From NCBI GenBank assembly GCA_938030735.1, contig CALHIM010000011.1, positions 248,001 through 312,000 on the forward strand: 64,000 nt of DNA, in the 5' to 3' direction. The notes under the pieces are model-generated. The model ran no database searches. It was not told where the DNA came from and saw nothing but the letters and a program-made list of their open reading frames with translations. The stretch comes from an uncultured bacterium (GTDB lineage Bacteria > Patescibacteriota > Saccharimonadia > Saccharimonadales > Saccharimonadaceae). The position numbers were made by a program, and so were the translations under genes. Position 1 is the first letter of the stretch, and every line of letters starts with the position of its first letter. Shown here in pieces: positions 59,801-64,000 of this stretch.

Positions 59801-60256
59801 ATGGCATCAAATAGACATTTAGGAAGGATTGTTGTTCTTCAAACACTTTATGAATATGAATTTCGCTCTCAGGCACAAGATAAAACTGTTGACTTGGCTG
59901 AGATTATTTTTCGAAATATGAAGCAATACGAAGAAGCGATTGGAGATAAGCAATTCGTTCAAGATTTATTAAACGGGATTATTGAAAGACAGGTTGAACT
60001 GGATACAAAACTTCAGCCAATGGCACCAGAATGGCCAATTTCACAGATTGCGCGAATTGACCGTAATGTTTTAAGAATGGGGCTTTATGAATTGCTTTAT
60101 TCTCGGGAAACAGTTCCGCCAAAAGTGGCTATAAATGAAGCAGTTGAGCTTGCTAAAGCGTTTGGTTCCGATAATTCAAGTAAGTTTATTAACGGCGTAT
60201 TAGGAACGGCGTATAAGCTTTTTGTGGAGGAACAAAATGGCGAACAAGAAGGTTGA
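59801..60256 (+). CDS. nusB: Transcription antitermination factor NusB
   Basis: A 151-residue all-helical protein that joins the NusB-NusE (S10) complex needed for rRNA antitermination. The RNA-binding N-terminus 'RHLGRIVVLQTLYEYEFR' and C-terminal 'AINEAVELAKAFGSDNSSKF' with 'INGVLGTAYK' match the family. It is the first gene of a run through nusB, a Nudix gene, rnc and a metalloprotease-like gene, with overlapping or near-overlapping reading frames. There is a GGAAAG 14 nt upstream. Confidence 0.93.
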   Translation: MASNRHLGRIVVLQTLYEYEFRSQAQDKTVDLAEIIFRNMKQYEEAIGDKQFVQDLLNGIIERQVELDTKLQPMAPEWPISQIARIDRNVLRMGLYELLYSRETVPPKVAINEAVELAKAFGSDNSSKFINGVLGTAYKLFVEEQNGEQEG

Positions 60257-60734
60257 ACATTTTCGAAAATATTTTCATAGAACACGCAGGTCTTCAATTC
60301 AGGAAATTGTTCGTGAACCAACCGCTGGTGGCGTAATTTTTCGTCGTAATCAAAAAAATGAAGTTGAAATTTTGCTGATTCAAGATTCGAAAGACCGCTG
60401 GACAATTCCGAAAGGCCATATCGAAGAAGGAGAAACGGCTCAAGAAACTGCTAAGCGTGAAATTGGGGAAGAAGCGGGTCTTCATGATGTAAAAATTATT
60501 GGCTGGCTTGGTAAAATCAATTTTCGATATAGGCGAATTGATAAGCTTGTTTTAATGACGACTCAAGTTTTTTTAGTGAAAGCGCTTGGTGATACTGATG
60601 CAATTCAAAAAGAAGATTGGATGAATGGTATTAGATGGTTTAGTTTTTCTGATGCGTTGGATGAGATTGAATATGAAGATATCGGTAAGCTAATTTTGCT
60701 TGCGATGAAAAAAATTAGACAGGAGAACTTATAA
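60237..60734 (+). CDS. Nudix hydrolase
   Basis: A 165-residue enzyme with a complete Nudix box, 'GHIEEGETAQETAKREIGEE' followed by AGL, and the surrounding fold ('GGVIFRRNQKNEVEILLIQD'). A basic N-terminal tail ('KVEHFRKYFHRTRRSS') precedes it. The substrate (a nucleoside diphosphate-X compound) cannot be told; the layout is similar to (di)nucleoside polyphosphate hydrolases. GGAGGAAC sets ATG 60237, overlapping the nusB stop, and its TAA overlaps the rnc ATG. Confidence 0.93.
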   Translation: MANKKVEHFRKYFHRTRRSSIQEIVREPTAGGVIFRRNQKNEVEILLIQDSKDRWTIPKGHIEEGETAQETAKREIGEEAGLHDVKIIGWLGKINFRYRRIDKLVLMTTQVFLVKALGDTDAIQKEDWMNGIRWFSFSDALDEIEYEDIGKLILLAMKKIRQENL

Positions 60735-61450
60735 TGAGTGGAATTTTATTGGCGCCCTATCATGAATGGGCGAAAGAGAAACTTGGTTATGATTTCGAAA
60801 ATATTGATTTATTGGTGACTGCATTAACGCATCGAAGCTATTTAAACGAACATAAAAAGTCGGCAAGCGAGCATAATGAACGACTTGAATTTTTGGGTGA
60901 TGCGGTTTTAGAGCTCGTTACTACTGATTTTCTATTTTCGAACTATGATAAGCCTGAGGGAATTTTAACAGCTTGGCGCTCAGCGTTAGTTAGAACTGAA
61001 AGTATTGGTGCGGCTGGCGAAAGACTTGGTTATGAAAAATTAATTCGGATGAGCCGTGGTGAAAAACAAGGTTCTGCAAGGGCTCGCCAGCAGATTTTGG
61101 CAAATGCTTTCGAAGCAACTACGGGTGCTATTTATCTTGATAAGGGCTATGAGGCTGCAAAAAAATACATCACAGATAATATTCTGAGTACTTTGCCACA
61201 AATTCTAGAGGAAGAATCTTGGCGCGATCCAAAGAGTTATTTACAAGAGATTTCGCAAGCAAGAGATGGTTTTACACCAATTTATAAGGTTCTTAAAGAG
61301 GACGGCCCAGACCACGATAAGAATTTTACTCTTGGTGTTTTTGTTGGTGATAAAAAAATGGGTGAAGGTGAAGGCCCAAGCAAACAAACTGCTCAACAAG
61401 AAGCAGCTCGAGAGGCAATTCGAAAATATAAGAATAACGAAAAGAGATAA
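60734..61450 (+). CDS. rnc: Ribonuclease III
   Basis: A 238-residue dsRNA endonuclease that processes rRNA precursors and mRNAs. The catalytic signature 'HNERLEFLGDAVLELV' and the second acidic residue in 'ANAFEATTGAIYL' are present; the C-terminal dsRNA-binding domain ('PKSYLQEISQARDGFTPIYK', then 'GPSKQTAQQEAAREAI') follows. Length is standard. The GAGAACTTATAATG start overlaps the upstream stop. Confidence 0.96.
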   Translation: MSGILLAPYHEWAKEKLGYDFENIDLLVTALTHRSYLNEHKKSASEHNERLEFLGDAVLELVTTDFLFSNYDKPEGILTAWRSALVRTESIGAAGERLGYEKLIRMSRGEKQGSARARQQILANAFEATTGAIYLDKGYEAAKKYITDNILSTLPQILEEESWRDPKSYLQEISQARDGFTPIYKVLKEDGPDHDKNFTLGVFVGDKKMGEGEGPSKQTAQQEAAREAIRKYKNNEKR

Positions 61451-61453
61451 GTT

Positions 61454-62815
61454 GTGAATAATTTCGAAAGCAATTTTGGTAAAAATGAACTTCTTGATAC
61501 AAGGGAGGTTTTTAAAGAGTCAGAGCCAAAAGTTATTTCAACATTTACTCCAGAAAATGCAAATGAGGCAAAGTCTGAATTTCTTGAGAATGATAATCTT
61601 TCTCGGCCAAATAATAAATATGAAAAGCTAAATAGTGGTGAAATTGAAAATCTTTACCAAAATATTTCGAACGCAATTCTAGTAGTTGAAAACGACAATT
61701 CGCTTGGTGAGATTGAGCGAGAAATGTACAATACTCAACTTGAAACGAGAATTAAAACTGTTAAAATGCTTGAGGCGGCTTATGATTTTCGAAAAGCCGA
61801 AAGTTTAGCGGATAGGCAAAAAGCCCAAGAAGAATTTATGAAAAATAATATCGAAGTTTATGGTGAGCCAGACCTTGAAACATTCCATTCTCTACTTTCG
61901 GACAAAATTACAAAAATTGAATCTTTAGAGCTTGATGAAAAAGGTGAAAAAATCCGTTCAGAGTTTTATGAACTGATTGAAAAAGATGAAAATGTAAGTC
62001 AAGATCTAAAAAGATTCAAGCCGAGTGATGAGGTTTTTTATAATTTTGGTGAGATTATTAAAGACTTATACTCAAAGCAGTTAGAACTTATTCCTGAAAA
62101 AGATGACGATAGTTATTCGGCAGAGGAAATTTTTGAGGTGTTCGAAAATATTTTGAAAGATTTTGAAAATGATGGATTTTCGGAATTTGATGTTGAATGG
62201 AAGGACTCTGGCGCTATTGCAGTTTCAGCGAAAGATAAGAAGATCTTTATTCCTAAAAATCGAAAACCAGTTTCGAAAAAAGAGCTTGAAGGCTTGGTCG
62301 TGCATGAAATTGGAACACACTATATGCGCGCTCAAATGGGTGAAATCTATAATAACCAAGCTTTGAGAACTGGCCTTGATGGCTACATGAATACTGAAGA
62401 AGGGATTGCTCGTGCTATGGAAATGGCTGTAAAAGGTGACTATCGAGAAGCAGGTGTTCAGCATTATTTGACTGCAGGTTTTGCTTATTTTAATAATATG
62501 AGTTTTCGTAAGGCTTTTGAAACTAATTGGAGAATGGGCATTTTAGACGGAAAAAATAATTTTTCGGAAGAGAATATCGATAAAAAACGTCAAATTGCTT
62601 ATAGAAATACGCAGAGGATTTTTCGTGGAACTGATGAATTACCTTGGTTTAAAGATCTGAGCTATTTTAACGGTGGTCAAGAGATTTGGAAATATATTGA
62701 AGAAAATATTGATTCACCAACGCTAATTGATGATTTTTTGCTTGGTGGAAAAAATGATTTACTCAACTTGGATCAGCAAAGGCAGATTTATGAGCTTAAG
62801 GTTGGAAAGAAATAG
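61454..62815 (+). CDS. Putative zinc metalloprotease, DUF1704/tyrosine-carboxypeptidase-like
   Basis: A 453-residue protein. The first ~220 residues are charged and helical ('KLNSGEIENLYQNISNAILV'). The C-terminal part carries 'LVVHEIGTHYMRAQMG' (HExxxH-type zinc motif) and 'YMNTEEGIARAMEMAVKG', a match to the 'QEGLA'-type signature of DUF1704 proteins. Eukaryotic relatives of that fold are MATCAP/vasohibin-like carboxypeptidases; the bacterial substrate is unknown. The start is GTG 61454, four nt after rnc, and AAAGAGATAAG is a plausible ribosome binding site. Confidence 0.75.
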   Translation: MNNFESNFGKNELLDTREVFKESEPKVISTFTPENANEAKSEFLENDNLSRPNNKYEKLNSGEIENLYQNISNAILVVENDNSLGEIEREMYNTQLETRIKTVKMLEAAYDFRKAESLADRQKAQEEFMKNNIEVYGEPDLETFHSLLSDKITKIESLELDEKGEKIRSEFYELIEKDENVSQDLKRFKPSDEVFYNFGEIIKDLYSKQLELIPEKDDDSYSAEEIFEVFENILKDFENDGFSEFDVEWKDSGAIAVSAKDKKIFIPKNRKPVSKKELEGLVVHEIGTHYMRAQMGEIYNNQALRTGLDGYMNTEEGIARAMEMAVKGDYREAGVQHYLTAGFAYFNNMSFRKAFETNWRMGILDGKNNFSEENIDKKRQIAYRNTQRIFRGTDELPWFKDLSYFNGGQEIWKYIEENIDSPTLIDDFLLGGKNDLLNLDQQRQIYELKVGKK

Positions 62816-62885
62816 TTTGACAAAAAGTTTATAATATGGTAAAATTTTTATAATTTGAGGGTAAAAATATCAAGGAATAGGTTTT

Positions 62886-63332
62886 ATGGAAGAAAAGACG
62901 ATTTTTGGAACTTTCGAAGACGTGGCTTTTGTTAGTGTTGGTGGTGATAGAATTTCTGGCGTGAGGTCTATTGCTAAGATTGATACGGGAGCTTTTTCTG
63001 GTGTTGTGCATGCTGAAAATATTTTTGAAAAGGATGGAGAGTTAAGTTTTGACTTGTTAGGCGATAAAAAACTACATTTTAAAACACGGAGTTTTAGATT
63101 TCGAACAGTTAAAAATACACACGGTGGCTCAAAAACTCGATATTTAGTTAAATTTAAAATTTTAATTGAGGGAAGAGAATTTGAAGCTTTGTTTGGTCTG
63201 GATGATCGTTCTAAAATGAAATTTGAGATGTTGATTGGTCGAGCTTTTCTGATTAAAAATAATATTTTGGTCGACTCGCGCCGAAAAATTGATCTTGACG
63301 AAGAATGGAAATTAATGGGAGAAAAACAGTAA
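62886..63332 (+). CDS. RimK-associated retropepsin-like protease (RimB/DUF785-type)
   Basis: A 148-residue single-domain aspartic-protease-like protein. The catalytic Asp lies in 'AKIDTGAFSGVVHAENI', followed by 'TRYLVKFKILIEGREFEALF' and 'EMLIGRAFLIKNN', typical of the 'ATP-dependent zinc protease' family found beside RimK. These proteins are thought to trim poly-glutamate tails added by RimK. The TAA overlaps the next ATG (TAATG), so it is coupled to rimK. A weak AGGG-type ribosome binding site lies upstream. Confidence 0.85.
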   Translation: MEEKTIFGTFEDVAFVSVGGDRISGVRSIAKIDTGAFSGVVHAENIFEKDGELSFDLLGDKKLHFKTRSFRFRTVKNTHGGSKTRYLVKFKILIEGREFEALFGLDDRSKMKFEMLIGRAFLIKNNILVDSRRKIDLDEEWKLMGEKQ

Positions 63333-64000
63333 TGAGAATTGCAATTTTGTCGAATGGGCCAGGGAATTATTCGACGAAACGATTACGAGAAGAAGCAGAG
63401 AAACGTGGCCATGAGGTTGAGATAATCGCTTACAAAAAATGCTATGTTTCGATTGATGAAAAAAATCCAAAAGTTATGTATGATGGTGAGAATATTGGTA
63501 AATTCGATGCCTTTATTCCACGAATTGCTAGCCATATGACTGAATATGGCACGTCCGTAGTTCGCCAACTAGAAACAGCTTATCCGCGAGCATTTTTTGT
63601 GAATCGTTCAATAGCAATCACGCGTGCTCGTGATAAGTTGCGTTCAACTCAAATTATGGCAAAATATGGTGTTTCAATTCCTAAAACGGTGTTTTCTCGA
63701 AATTCGAACGATATCGATGACCTTTTGGAGGAAATTGGTGGAACGCCTGCAATCATTAAACTTGCTCGTGGAACTCACGGAAATGGTGTAGTTTTGGCGG
63801 AAACTAAAAAAGCCGCAAAATCAGTGCTTCAAGCTTTCTATTTAACAAATTCAGACGGCACAAACGTTCTTTTGCAAGAATTTATTAAAGAGTCAGCAGG
63901 AACGGATATTCGTGCTTTTGTGGTTGGTTCGCAAGTTGTAGCAAGTATGAAACGGCAGAGTTTAGATGATGATTTTCGTTCGAATTTGCACAAAGGTGGA
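63332..64000 (+). CDS. rimK: RimK-type alpha-L-glutamate ligase (3' end beyond the window)
   Basis: The first 223 codons of an ATP-grasp ligase. The N-terminal pre-ATP-grasp domain ('RIAILSNGPGNYSTKRLREE') is followed by the ATP-binding part 'TPAIIKLARGTHGNGVVL', then 'LLQEFIKESAGTDIRAFV' and 'MKRQSLDDDFRSNLHKGG', a RimK hallmark. RimK adds Glu residues to the C-terminus of ribosomal protein S6 in proteobacteria; other family members modify coenzyme F420 or peptides. The paired upstream protease fits a RimK-type regulatory cycle. Confidence 0.9.
   Translation, partial: MRIAILSNGPGNYSTKRLREEAEKRGHEVEIIAYKKCYVSIDEKNPKVMYDGENIGKFDAFIPRIASHMTEYGTSVVRQLETAYPRAFFVNRSIAITRARDKLRSTQIMAKYGVSIPKTVFSRNSNDIDDLLEEIGGTPAIIKLARGTHGNGVVLAETKKAAKSVLQAFYLTNSDGTNVLLQEFIKESAGTDIRAFVVGSQVVASMKRQSLDDDFRSNLHKGG

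Noticed and set aside
1..64000. Alternative genetic code (UGA as Gly or Trp), as in some CPR lineages
   Set aside because: TGA ends several genes at their expected C-termini, for example alaS (37718-37720) and the membrane gene before the Clp-like ATPase (11194-11196), and in-frame TGA does not interrupt the conserved proteins.
1..64000. CRISPR arrays, insertion sequences, attachment sites
   Set aside because: No regularly spaced repeats, transposase genes or terminal inverted repeats with target duplications were seen.

Overview
The window is a gene-dense, AT-rich stretch (roughly one-third G+C by eye) from a bacterium of the Candidate Phyla Radiation, most likely a Saccharibacteria (TM7) genome. 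The call rests on gene content and architecture, not on a marker search: a 627-residue AlaS without its C-terminal domain, a membrane-anchored two-AAA Clp-like ATPase, MurA fused to a Xre-type helix-turn-helix, a baseplate-J-like membrane protein next to an FtsA-like ATPase, RNase Y, and no biosynthetic operons. TGA is used as an ordinary stop (for example alaS), so the UGA=Gly code of Absconditabacteria/Gracilibacteria does not apply. No prophage, IS element, CRISPR array, rRNA or replication origin was seen.

Layout. 1-4.8 kb: end of pheT, a membrane-anchored FKBP, trxB and polA. 4.9-9.0 kb: an operon for three exported proteins, the last with a pilin/PilX-like N-terminus. 9.1-15.2 kb: rny, a membrane-protein/Clp-ATPase pair, a methyltransferase and tRNAs Lys, Arg, Gly and His. 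15.3-23.1 kb: the Xre-MurA fusion, glyA, a GT-C glycosyltransferase, tRNA-Arg(UCG), murB and folD. 23.2-27.7 kb: three minus-strand surface or membrane proteins, one with DUF11-type domains and an LPQTG sorting signal. 28-38.3 kb: HIT protein, typA, MFS-like transporter, pgk-tpiA, alaS and a stop-interrupted P-loop gene. 38.3-44.2 kb: FtsA-like protein, baseplate-J-like protein, ruvX, mltG and a LysM-CHAP hydrolase behind a structured leader. 44.2-58.8 kb: obgE, sbcB, CPBP protease, rarA, hisS, tRNAs Cys and Leu, LemA/M48 protease/membrane protein, ligA, a second P-loop gene and leuS. 59.5-64 kb: rpmF, nusB, a Nudix hydrolase, rnc, a DUF1704-like metalloprotease, and a RimK-associated protease followed by rimK, which runs off the window.

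The content is informational (aminoacyl-tRNA synthetases, RNA processing, repair), envelope growth (MurA, MurB, MltG, LysM-CHAP, FtsA-like) and a surface-exposed set plausibly used in contact with a host bacterium. Two initiation modes are visible. Genes inside operons carry AGGAG-type ribosome binding sites. At least a dozen genes heading transcription units have a TATAAT/TAAAAT box ending 6-9 nt before the start codon, implying leaderless mRNAs. Other window-wide signals are a marked excess of TTCGAA in all codon phases and between genes, heavy use of the Arg codon CGA alongside a tRNA-Arg with anticodon UCG, and encoded 3' CCA on all eight tRNAs.

The observations most worth following are the TAA-interrupted P-loop gene with a paralogue 18 kb away, the structured leader and missing start codon of the LysM-CHAP gene, the Xre-MurA fusion, the leaderless promoter pattern and the TTCGAA excess.
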